Positions 1 to 6,411 of a stretch of 15,430 nucleotides of DNA are shown here, piece after piece. The stretch covers positions 1 to 15,430 of the forward strand of contig CAYQPF010000116.1 of the NCBI GenBank assembly GCA_964419225.1. The letters are read 5' to 3'. The stretch is from CAYQPF01 sp964419225 (GTDB lineage: Bacteria; Cloacimonadota; Cloacimonadia; Cloacimonadales; CAYQPF01). A model generated the notes under the pieces. The model worked only from the letters and a program-made list of their open reading frames with translations. It ran no database searches and was not told the DNA's origin. The translations under genes were made by a program, and so were the position numbers. Every line of letters starts with the position of its first letter. The stretch's first letter is position 1.

Positions 1-40
1 ATAGTTTTACCTGGCACATCTACCTTACACATATCTTTCC

Positions 41-83
41 GATCTGTGACCATCCGCCTAATCAGCGTCATCCGTGTTCTATT
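41..83. repeat. Probable copy of a dispersed intergenic repeat
   Basis: This noncoding stretch lies just downstream of the RNA methyltransferase gene. Read on the minus strand it shows GAT trinucleotides every 9-10 bases (GGATGACGCTGATTAGGCGG and onward). Sequences of this style recur between genes in Cloacimonadota and some Bacteroidota genomes. Only one copy is in the window, so its dispersed nature rests on memory of the pattern. The rest of positions 1-106 shows no gene. Confidence 0.35.
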
Positions 84-106
84 AAGCGTCCCTTTTCCCT
101 CAATCC

Positions 107-937
107 TCAATGCTTATTCCTTTCCCAATCCCCCCACTGCCGTAGAATTTCATATCCGCAAATTGCCGTTGTAACTCCGACATTCAGAGAATTCTTCCAA
201 CCATAAACAGGGATATTGACAATCGAATCCGCCCGGATCAGTACTTCTTCAGGAATACCCAGAGCTTCATTACCTAAAATCAGAGCACACGGTTTAGAAA
301 ACGCTGTTTCATAAATGGTTTTGCTCTCAGCCACTGTCTCCAAAGCATATATAGAAGTATCTTTAAGAATTTCAAACACGGCCTCAATCGTAGAATGATA
401 TTCCCATGGAACATATTTTTCAGTACCCATAGCAGTGGTTTTTAGTTTTATATTTTCGGGTGTGGGAGTATAACCACAAAGATAGATTTTTTCTACCCCG
501 AGACAATCTGCTGTACGAAAGATTGATCCTACATTAAAACTGGACCTGAGATTATACAAGATAAAATTAATAGGATTGATTATTCTTGTTTCTGGAATAG
601 AATCATCTTTCATTACTGTTATCATCTCATGATCTTTGAGATCATGGAATTTATGCTGGAGAAACTTGTTAATTTGAAGATAGTCCAGCCAGTTTGTAGA
701 ATTGAGTATTTGCTTGAGATCATCGATATTGAGATCATTGTTTTCGTCTGATTTTTCTGCCAAATAATTGAGTAAAATATGAGCTTTCCCGATTAGTTCA
801 GTTCTTTGGGTGAGATTCATCCAATTCTTTTGTATATCGTTAAAAATATCACTTACGATTTTTGTTTGTTTAACCGGGCTAAGACCCAGAAATTTGTTTT
901 TAGACCAGGAATAATTATTCTGCACGGTGAAGTTCAA
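107..937 (-). CDS. SpoU/TrmH-family RNA 2'-O-methyltransferase
   Basis: This is a SPOUT-class methyltransferase that would transfer a methyl group from SAM to a ribose 2'-OH in tRNA or rRNA in the cytoplasm. The three SpoU motifs are present: NLRSSFNVGSIFRTAD (residues 129-144), LILGNEALGIPEEVL (219-233) and IPVYGWKNSLNVGVTTAI (242-259). The invariant Asn and Arg of motif 1 and the SLN of motif 3 are kept. Residues 1-115 form a helical, charged N-terminal extension with no motif I recognise, probably for substrate recognition. It is the last gene of a minus-strand operon, and its 5' end overlaps the asparaginase gene by 23 bases in another frame. The TTG start is uncertain: no good Shine-Dalgarno is visible and a GTG lies four codons further in. 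The exact RNA target cannot be told from sequence. Confidence 0.9.
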   Translation of the reverse strand: MNFTVQNNYSWSKNKFLGLSPVKQTKIVSDIFNDIQKNWMNLTQRTELIGKAHILLNYLAEKSDENNDLNIDDLKQILNSTNWLDYLQINKFLQHKFHDLKDHEMITVMKDDSIPETRIINPINFILYNLRSSFNVGSIFRTADCLGVEKIYLCGYTPTPENIKLKTTAMGTEKYVPWEYHSTIEAVFEILKDTSIYALETVAESKTIYETAFSKPCALILGNEALGIPEEVLIRADSIVNIPVYGWKNSLNVGVTTAICGYEILRQWGDWERNKH

Positions 938-1925
938 ATATTGGTTTAATCTTGCCGACTTTTATTCCGGCAATGTTCAGATTATCGGGATAATGCCATT
1001 TTTCCAGTTTACTATATTCTTCGGCAGAAAGAAGTTCCAACTTGGTGAGTACTTCCATAGCAACAGGAGGGATGACAGCCATCGAGCCGTTTTCTATCTT
1101 GAGAGCAAGGGCAATTTGTCTGTCTTTGATGCCAATACAGTAAACACCTTCTGCACCTATCTTTCCAATGATCCTTTTATTGGTAGCCTTCATCAGTTCA
1201 GTACAGAATCCATTTGTCCCTGCGATCATGAAAGGATATGAAACTACGGAATCATAAATTCTGTTGATAGCTTTTTGCATTTCCGGATCAAAATTGACAG
1301 GATTAATCAGATTCATATAAGCTACAGCCATATTATAGAGCGGGGTTGCAAAAACAGGTGCCGTACACCCGTCAATCCCAATCTCAATTTTGTCTTGGGG
1401 ATACTCATAGATTAAAGATATGTTCTCTAAAATCTTTTTTTGTAAAGGATGCTTAGGATCTAGATAGTTCTGAAGTGGATACCCCATCTTTTGGCATACA
1501 GCCAACATTCCTGCATGTTTTCCCGAACAATCATTGATAAGTTGATTGTCTGCAACATTTCTACGTGCCAGACTCAGAGCATAATTGTAAGATAAGGAAG
1601 TTGAGATCCCGCACTGGAGTGTATTTTCTGTCAGATTGATTTTATTAAGAATAGAACTGACTACCTGAATGTGCCTCTCTTCACCATAGTGCGATGAACA
1701 GGCAACAGCAAGCTCTTCCTCTGTCAGTCCATAATGATCGGCCGCACCGGAAAGAATTATTTCCAATGCCTGCACAGGTTTTGCGGTTGAACGTGTATAT
1801 GTATACTTATCTGGATCTCCACAGGAAGCAATAATCTCTTTATTTTTATTTACAACAACAATGTCGCCGGTATGAATACTTTCAACCAGATTTCCTCTGG
1901 TAATATGAATCTGTTCTTTGGCCAT
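915..1925 (-). CDS. Asparaginase II (Rhizobium etli ReAV type)
   Basis: This cytoplasmic enzyme is predicted to hydrolyse L-asparagine to aspartate and ammonia. It belongs to the serine-lactamase-like asparaginase II family, not to the E. coli AnsA/AnsB type. The two Ser-Lys motif residues S46 and K49 (RSTAKP) are present, as is the metal-site set C133 and K136 (DCSGKHAGM) and C187 (DGCTAP). The spacings S-3-K, C-3-K and C133-54-C187 match those known for ReAV (48/51, 135/138/189), so the active site looks intact. Length is typical for the family. The ATG start has GGAG five bases upstream and lies two bases after the stop of the carboxypeptidase gene, so it is part of the same operon. Why it sits with peptidoglycan-trimming enzymes is unknown. 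Confidence 0.92.
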   Translation of the reverse strand: MAKEQIHITRGNLVESIHTGDIVVVNKNKEIIASCGDPDKYTYTRSTAKPVQALEIILSGAADHYGLTEEELAVACSSHYGEERHIQVVSSILNKINLTENTLQCGISTSLSYNYALSLARRNVADNQLINDCSGKHAGMLAVCQKMGYPLQNYLDPKHPLQKKILENISLIYEYPQDKIEIGIDGCTAPVFATPLYNMAVAYMNLINPVNFDPEMQKAINRIYDSVVSYPFMIAGTNGFCTELMKATNKRIIGKIGAEGVYCIGIKDRQIALALKIENGSMAVIPPVAMEVLTKLELLSAEEYSKLEKWHYPDNLNIAGIKVGKIKPIFELHRAE

Positions 1926-1927
1926 GC

Positions 1928-3715
1928 CTACTCCACAAGTCTGACATAAACAGAACCCAGAGACCTTTCTTTGAAATTGACCTTGATCTCATATATTCTG
2001 CCATCTTTATTTACCGAATACTTACTGATTAATTTGTTATTGATCGTAATCAGATTATTCCGGTCATCGCCATCTTTTGTATAGGTGGTAATATAACCGA
2101 CAAAATTGATTTTAGGAATGCATTTTTTAGGAAGATTTGTCAAGGCATCTGTCAATATGACACTGTCTCCTTCCTTAACATCCAGAGTATCTCCAGGATT
2201 CAATGAAATCTCATTGTCATTATATATTAAAAGAAGTTTTGTAAGCTTGTAATTTGATTTCTTTTCCACAGCTTGCTTTTTCTCAGGCTCCTTAACTTGT
2301 AGATAAGCATTGCCCAGCTTTTGCTCATTCAGCTCTGCATAGATTTGATACAAATCCTTTTTCAAAGCAAACTTAGGAAGCAAATCACTCGTATTTATGT
2401 AATGGTGCAAATCATTTTCCGAGTCAACGTAACCATGATAAAAACCAACCACGTTGGCAATCACTTTTTTATTTTCAGGAATAACTGAATTTAAACGGAT
2501 TATATCTCCTCTAGCTACCCTAAGTGTGTCATTCAGCATCAATTTCCTCTCCTGAGAATTTACAAAAAGATTAAATCCCAGGAAATTATATGTCGTCAAG
2601 GGTTGACTGATAGCAGGTTGGCCGATTTCCACAGCAGATAATACCTGAACAGGTATAGCTGCTAATAGAACACTGTCCTTCTTGAGAGTTATTTGAGTAT
2701 TCGCTGATATTTTAAGAGAAACACCAAAATCATTCCCTGTACCATAATTTAAAATATCAGAAATCACCCCACGGGAATAATTAGATTTAACACTGATAAT
2801 CTGTAAAGAATCTCCTATATTGAGCTTGATTGAATCATCAGCATGAGCAATTTCCAATTTATTGTTTACCTGATAAAGAATAAAATCAAACTTTGGTTTA
2901 GGTAGGTTGATCGCAGGATATTCCGGTGCAATCCCATAATAATTCATAAACTCGTTAATGACTATACTCAAGTATTTAACTCTTTGATTCAAATCCTCAA
3001 TATTGCTGGATGCTTCCACACCAAAAGCCGGAATATTCAATTCAGTAAGAGCAAAGAAAGTTGCACTTAGCTTTTGCTCTTTATGGACAGTTTTTTTTGA
3101 GGCTGTATTATGATTCCAAAAGTTAAAATAATGTCCTGTATCTTCAATTCGCTTATTGATATTTGTTGTGATTGTTCTTGCTATATCACCCAAATAAATC
3201 TGCTTCTTATCCTTCATCTGGAATGTATCAGCATCAGCTATAATACTCTGACCGTATTTTGTGGGATTACGTTCTTTATCTATTTTTACAGGACTATAAA
3301 AGCCCCTTCCTTCATGCAGATTTAATACAACATCCGATTCTTGCATGAGATTTTTGAGTATCTCCGTGATTTTGTCAATTTCATTTTGAGGTTGCGAAGT
3401 CTGAAACCTTCTGTTCATATCAACATCTAACAATCTGGTGTCAGAAAGGATGGATTGTAAATTTGCTCTCGGTACAATAATCAGATTACCTTTTTCCAAT
3501 GATGAATCTACAAAAATATCAGCAGCTATGTATGGACTTTTTTCATCACCATGCATCCCGCCAATGATCATCAGAGTTTTTCCCGGCTTTTTCCCTTCTA
3601 TATGGTAAACTTTCAGTTCGTAGTCAGTATTAGGAAAATAGACATCTTCCTTGTAGGAAAAAAGACTTAATAACTGTACTATAAACAATACAATTAGTAT
3701 TTTTTTTTTCACCAA
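1928..3715 (-). CDS. Exported M14/M99-type zinc carboxypeptidase (Csd4/Pgp1-like)
   Basis: This is a probable periplasmic D,L-carboxypeptidase acting on peptidoglycan stem peptides. An N-terminal signal peptide (about 1-20) is followed by a zinc carboxypeptidase domain. Its metal motif is GGMHGDE (H55, E58) with the third ligand H134 in LNLHEGRGFY, the substrate-binding N101-R102 is in DMNRRF, and the probable catalytic base is E234 in FGVEAS. The order and wording of these motifs match Helicobacter Csd4 and Campylobacter Pgp1, which cut tripeptide stems to dipeptides; H55 is the canonical His where Csd4 has Gln. Residues 276-595 hold three related beta-rich modules (about 276-360, 380-475, 491-595), more than in Csd4, making the protein longer than usual. 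A TTG start with GAAGAG nine bases upstream is chosen; GTG is the next codon. It starts two bases after the L,D-transpeptidase-fold gene. Substrate is inferred. Confidence 0.82.
   Translation of the reverse strand: MVKKKILIVLFIVQLLSLFSYKEDVYFPNTDYELKVYHIEGKKPGKTLMIIGGMHGDEKSPYIAADIFVDSSLEKGNLIIVPRANLQSILSDTRLLDVDMNRRFQTSQPQNEIDKITEILKNLMQESDVVLNLHEGRGFYSPVKIDKERNPTKYGQSIIADADTFQMKDKKQIYLGDIARTITTNINKRIEDTGHYFNFWNHNTASKKTVHKEQKLSATFFALTELNIPAFGVEASSNIEDLNQRVKYLSIVINEFMNYYGIAPEYPAINLPKPKFDFILYQVNNKLEIAHADDSIKLNIGDSLQIISVKSNYSRGVISDILNYGTGNDFGVSLKISANTQITLKKDSVLLAAIPVQVLSAVEIGQPAISQPLTTYNFLGFNLFVNSQERKLMLNDTLRVARGDIIRLNSVIPENKKVIANVVGFYHGYVDSENDLHHYINTSDLLPKFALKKDLYQIYAELNEQKLGNAYLQVKEPEKKQAVEKKSNYKLTKLLLIYNDNEISLNPGDTLDVKEGDSVILTDALTNLPKKCIPKINFVGYITTYTKDGDDRNNLITINNKLISKYSVNKDGRIYEIKVNFKERSLGSVYVRLVE
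3700..3709 (-). repeat. Homopolymer A10 tract at the start of the carboxypeptidase gene
   Basis: Ten consecutive A residues on the coding strand form codons 3-5 and the start of codon 6 of the M99-type carboxypeptidase. A second run of eight A lies in the same gene at 3091-3098. Slippage at either would frameshift the gene. Confidence 0.9.
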
Positions 3716-3717
3716 GG

Positions 3718-4692
3718 TTAATTACTCTTCTGAACTTGATTACTATCTGCAGCTAACTCTGAAGGTGTACTTAGAGGTGTCCAGTTTTCCGAAATAATCT
3801 TCCACTCATTACCCGTTTTCCTCCAAAAAAGAGTTTTACGGCCTGAATCTGTTAAAACGTCTGATTCATATTTCTGGGTGGCTTCCATTATTACATAATT
3901 GTGTGAAGAAAAATATTTGATTTCAGATAAATTGATTTTTTGCCCTTTACGGTTAGCATAAATTTTCTTCTTATATGGTACCCAATTCTTATATGGCATA
4001 TTCAAATTGACACATTTGAAATCAGGATGATAATATTTCAAATAGTTGTCCATATCACTGTTTTGCCAAGCCTCAAACCATTGATTAAAGCTCAGAAAGA
4101 AAGAATCCGACATTTGGACAATACTTTTATAATCAACCCACTTAATCGTATCAGCAATAATAACCTCAGTTTCATTAACCTTAATATATGATGCCAAATC
4201 TTCCAAATCTTTATTTCGGAATCGCACACATCCTTCTGTATCAAAAGTCTTGAAATCATCCTTGTTGAAGCCGTGCAACCAAATACCTGAACCATCTCGA
4301 TTCAACAATTTATCAATACTATTCGGATAATTTATCGGAAATGCACCATAACCAAACATATTGTTTACTTTCTCACGAGGCAGAAATTCCGTAATTCTGT
4401 AACAACCGGAAGGGGTTTTCATATCACCTCTTTTTTCCTTTACCCCTTTGAGTAACCCTGTAGAAATATCATAAGTCTTTATTAATTCTGTAAAGTTCAA
4501 ACTCTGTGCTGTATTAAACAAAAAAGCTTTTTGTTGGGCTTTATCTACGACAATTGTATTGTCAGATTTGGATTTCTTGATCAAAATACTGGAAAAACAA
4601 TCAGGTAATTTTGTCTGGGCAGCCAAATTGGAAATTAGCAGGACACCGGTTGAGATAACCAAAGGAAATAGTTTTTTTATATTTAAAAACAT
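3718..4692 (-). CDS. Exported L,D-transpeptidase-fold protein with NTF2-like tail (Csd6/Pgp2-like)
   Basis: This is an exported YkuD-fold enzyme acting on peptidoglycan. A Sec signal peptide (1-25, cleaved near LAAQ) precedes the catalytic domain (about 45-185) with its HG (H140-G141) and EGCVRF (catalytic C155, R157) motifs. The segment FPINYPNSIDKLL before them is typical of the Csd6/YafK branch. Residues 190-310 form an NTF2/SnoaL-like domain with the ending FWRKTGNEWKIISENW. The combination of YkuD domain plus C-terminal NTF2-like domain is that of Helicobacter Csd6 and Campylobacter Pgp2, which are L,D-carboxypeptidases that shorten tetrapeptide stems to tripeptides. A cross-linking transpeptidase role cannot be excluded. 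GGGAG lies six bases before the ATG. It is the first gene of the minus-strand operon and is followed after two bases by the Csd4-like gene. Confidence 0.85.
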   Translation of the reverse strand: MFLNIKKLFPLVISTGVLLISNLAAQTKLPDCFSSILIKKSKSDNTIVVDKAQQKAFLFNTAQSLNFTELIKTYDISTGLLKGVKEKRGDMKTPSGCYRITEFLPREKVNNMFGYGAFPINYPNSIDKLLNRDGSGIWLHGFNKDDFKTFDTEGCVRFRNKDLEDLASYIKVNETEVIIADTIKWVDYKSIVQMSDSFFLSFNQWFEAWQNSDMDNYLKYYHPDFKCVNLNMPYKNWVPYKKKIYANRKGQKINLSEIKYFSSHNYVIMEATQKYESDVLTDSGRKTLFWRKTGNEWKIISENWTPLSTPSELAADSNQVQKSN

Positions 4693-4844
4693 TTATTTCT
4701 CCCATTTATAGCTTTTAATTCTATGTTAAAATCTAAAACAGGCCAAAAAAGTCAAGTGGAGAAAAGAATAATTTAACCACAAGCAATAAAAATGTGAAAC
4801 TATTTGCAGATTCGAGAGTTATTATTTAAACAGGAATTATTTTT
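4693..4844. promoter_or_regulatory. Divergent intergenic region with promoters for both sides
   Basis: About 150 bases separate the minus-strand peptidoglycan operon from the plus-strand zinc-ribbon gene, so both must be promoted here. On the minus strand a TTGACT -35-like box lies at 4755-4750, but no convincing -10 follows at 16-18 bases. On the plus strand TTGCAG at 4804-4809 is followed by AT-rich sequence without a clear -10. The promoter role comes from the divergent layout; the boxes are weak. Confidence 0.35.
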
Positions 4845-4871
4845 ATGAATAATTCTATACCAGGAGGATGT

Positions 4872-5174
4872 ATGAAATGCCCGATTTGTAATGTGGATTT
4901 AGCGATGACAGTACGTCAGGATGTAGAAATTGATTACTGTCCGCAATGCAGAGGTGTATGGCTGGATAGAGGTGAATTGGATAAAATTATTGATAGAACC
5001 GTACCGACAAATGTGCCCAGACCAGGAATTATCACCGGACAACAAAACGAGTACAGAGAATATGATGATGATCACCACGATCGTCATGACCATCATGATG
5101 ACCATAATAAAGGTTATAATGGAAACTACAAACATAAAAAGAAATCTCTCCTGCACGATCTGTTCGATTTTTAG
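4872..5174 (+). CDS. zf-TFIIB-type zinc-ribbon protein with His/Asp-rich tail
   Basis: This small 100-residue protein starts with a zinc ribbon of the zf-TFIIB family: C3-P-I-C6 and C23-P-Q-C26, followed by the family signature RGVWLDRGELDKI. The second half is low-complexity, with a run of His and Asp (around residues 63-76), then a Lys patch and a hydrophobic-acidic end LLHDLFDF, a layout seen in other members. The role of the family is not known; the His/Asp run could bind zinc or nickel. The ATG at 4872 is chosen because AGGAGG lies four bases upstream and family members begin MKCP; an in-frame ATG at 4845 with AGGAA eight bases upstream would add nine residues. An intrinsic terminator follows, so it is probably a single-gene transcript. 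Confidence 0.85.
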   Translation: MKCPICNVDLAMTVRQDVEIDYCPQCRGVWLDRGELDKIIDRTVPTNVPRPGIITGQQNEYREYDDDHHDRHDHHDDHNKGYNGNYKHKKKSLLHDLFDF

Positions 5175-5187
5175 GAATCAATATAAT

Positions 5188-5221
5188 AACCGGAGATTAG
5201 TAATAGTCTCCGGTTTTTTTT
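5188..5221 (+). terminator. Rho-independent terminator after the zinc-ribbon gene
   Basis: A perfect 9-bp stem AACCGGAGA (5188-5196) / TCTCCGGTT (5207-5215) with a 10-base loop runs directly into eight T residues (5214-5221). It lies 13 bases after the stop codon and separates this gene from the ParA cassette. Confidence 0.93.
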
Positions 5222-5263
5222 GTGGAATCGCGAATAGAAAAAACTCATTTTCTGTAAACATGT

Positions 5264-5296
5264 TGACAAAAGAGAATCAATATGTTTTTTTTGTCA
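5264..5296. promoter_or_regulatory. Inverted repeat upstream of parA, candidate operator or partition site
   Basis: TGACAAAA (5264-5271) and TTTTGTCA (5289-5296) form perfect 8-bp arms separated by 17 bases, 22 bases before the parA start codon. ParFG-type cassettes often have sites bound by the ribbon-helix-helix protein at this place. Binding is inferred from position only. The TTGACA at its left end looks like a -35 box but has no -10 at proper spacing. Confidence 0.35.
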
Positions 5297-5318
5297 CAAA
5301 TTACCCAGGGGAAGGAAA

Positions 5319-5981
5319 ATGAAAGTTATCTCTATGATAAATTCCAAAGGGGGAGTTGGTAAAACAACCCTGACAACCAATCTGGCTGTCATGTTCTCTC
5401 GCGATAATAAGAAAATACTCTTGATAGATGCTGATCAACAAGGATCAAGCATAGACTTTCGCGGCTTAAGAGGCGAAAATGAAATGGTACCACAGTTTCC
5501 CGTTACACAAATCTTAACTCCTACACTGCATAAAGATTTGCAAAAATTCACCTTTGAATACATTTTAATCGATGTCGGCGGACGTGATAACAAAATCTTT
5601 CGCAGTGCTGTTATGGCTTCGGATATTGTTGTCGTACCTTTATGCCCTTCCCAATATGATTTCTGGGGCTCTCAACAAACATTCGAAATCCTCCAGGAAG
5701 CAAAAATGACCAAACCAGATCTGCAGATCTACTCTGTCCTGAATATGGTGATCCCGGGAACTAAGATTGCCAAAGAAATTGAAAACCTGATCAAAGAATT
5801 CGAAAAGGAATATGAAGTAAAATTCCTTAAATCCACTCTCTGCTCCAGAGTCGCCTACAAATATTCTGTCTCTGAAGGCTTGGGAGTAACTGAACTTAGC
5901 AATGTTGATCATAAAGCTTCAGATGAAATGAAAAAATTCTACCACGAATTATTACAACTTATAGATAGCAGGGAGGCATAA
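5319..5981 (+). CDS. parA: ParA/MinD-family ATPase, ParF-like partition protein
   Basis: This small Walker-type ATPase would bind nucleoid DNA as an ATP dimer and move or space a cargo. The deviant Walker A motif KGGVGKTT (10-17) has the signature lysine K10, and IDADQQGS (36-43) is the A' motif, with Gln in place of the usual Pro. Walker B is ILIDVGG (82-88), followed by SDIVVVPLCPSQYDFWG. The length (220 aa) and the absence of an N-terminal helix-turn-helix place it with small type Ib ParA proteins such as ParF of TP228. It has a GGGGAAGGA ribosome site and its stop overlaps the next start (TAATG). No replication gene is near, so it may be a chromosomal positioning system rather than a plasmid remnant. 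Confidence 0.9.
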   Translation: MKVISMINSKGGVGKTTLTTNLAVMFSRDNKKILLIDADQQGSSIDFRGLRGENEMVPQFPVTQILTPTLHKDLQKFTFEYILIDVGGRDNKIFRSAVMASDIVVVPLCPSQYDFWGSQQTFEILQEAKMTKPDLQIYSVLNMVIPGTKIAKEIENLIKEFEKEYEVKFLKSTLCSRVAYKYSVSEGLGVTELSNVDHKASDEMKKFYHELLQLIDSREA

Positions 5982-6352
5982 TGCTGAAAAAGCGTCCAAA
6001 ATCTACAGATGAATTTATTAATGCAACTCCTGAAGTAATTTTTCAGGAAGCAACTCCTGAAGTTGAAACAAAACAGGAAATAGCAGTACCTGAAGAAACT
6101 AAACCGATAGTTCGGACTCCTGTCAAAACCAGTGCTAAAGATGATACTATCAAGGATGAAGCCGTGAAAAAAGTTGTCGCAGAAAAAGAAGACAGGGGCC
6201 TCGCCAGAATGACTACCTACGTCAATGCCAAATTAGTGAAAAAACTCAAACTCCTCGCTGTCTTAAATGATAAAAAAGAATACGAAATGTGGAATGAAGC
6301 AGTCCTTGATCTTATCGAAAAATATAAAAAACAAAGCCTCTATGGAGATTAG
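5981..6352 (+). CDS. Ribbon-helix-helix partner of ParA (ParG-like), with long disordered tail
   Basis: This 123-residue protein is the likely DNA- or cargo-binding partner of the upstream ParA. Residues 1-75 are rich in Glu, Lys, Pro, Thr and Val and look disordered; they contain a duplicated segment ATPEV encoded by GCAACTCCTGAAGT at 6023-6036 and again at 6050-6063. Residues 76-118 fit a ribbon-helix-helix fold: a strand RMTTYVNAKL, then helix KKLKLLAVLND and helix KEYEMWNEAVLDLIEKYKK. In ParFG systems the flexible N-tail stimulates the ATPase, and the tail here is longer than that of ParG. GGGAGG precedes the start and the 1-base overlap with parA suggests translational coupling. No family member is recognised by sequence alone; the assignment rests on fold pattern and context. 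Confidence 0.75.
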   Translation: MLKKRPKSTDEFINATPEVIFQEATPEVETKQEIAVPEETKPIVRTPVKTSAKDDTIKDEAVKKVVAEKEDRGLARMTTYVNAKLVKKLKLLAVLNDKKEYEMWNEAVLDLIEKYKKQSLYGD

Positions 6353-6369
6353 AATAATTATTAATTATT
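6353..6369. promoter_or_regulatory. AT-only palindrome between the ParA cassette and the DUF362 gene
   Basis: AATAATTA (6353-6360) and TAATTATT (6362-6369) form perfect 8-bp arms around one central base, directly after the stop of the ribbon-helix-helix gene. It could be a protein-binding site for the next operon. AT-rich palindromes also arise by chance, so support is weak. Confidence 0.2.
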
Positions 6370-6411
6370 AATGTGAGTATCTATCTTGAAACATTTGCTG
6401 ATGAGGTGTAA

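Noticed and set aside
927..1241. Open frame of 104 codons on the plus strand inside the asparaginase gene
   Set aside because: It is antisense to a conserved enzyme with an intact active site and has no family resemblance.
3718..4692. Classical cross-linking L,D-transpeptidase as the preferred call
   Set aside because: The NTF2-like tail and the NYPNSIDKLL segment fit the Csd6/Pgp2 branch better, though cross-linking is not fully excluded.
5263..5268. TTGACA as a -35 box for parA
   Set aside because: No -10-like hexamer lies 16-19 bases downstream; the sequence there is a T-run. It is better explained as part of the inverted repeat.
4930..5322. Open frame in another phase across the zinc-ribbon gene and the terminator
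   Set aside because: It reads through the intrinsic terminator and into the parA start; the His/Asp codon run keeps several frames open by chance.
5319..6352. Integrated plasmid or prophage inferred from parA
   Set aside because: No integrase, replication protein, attachment repeats or phage genes are seen; flanking genes look like ordinary chromosome.
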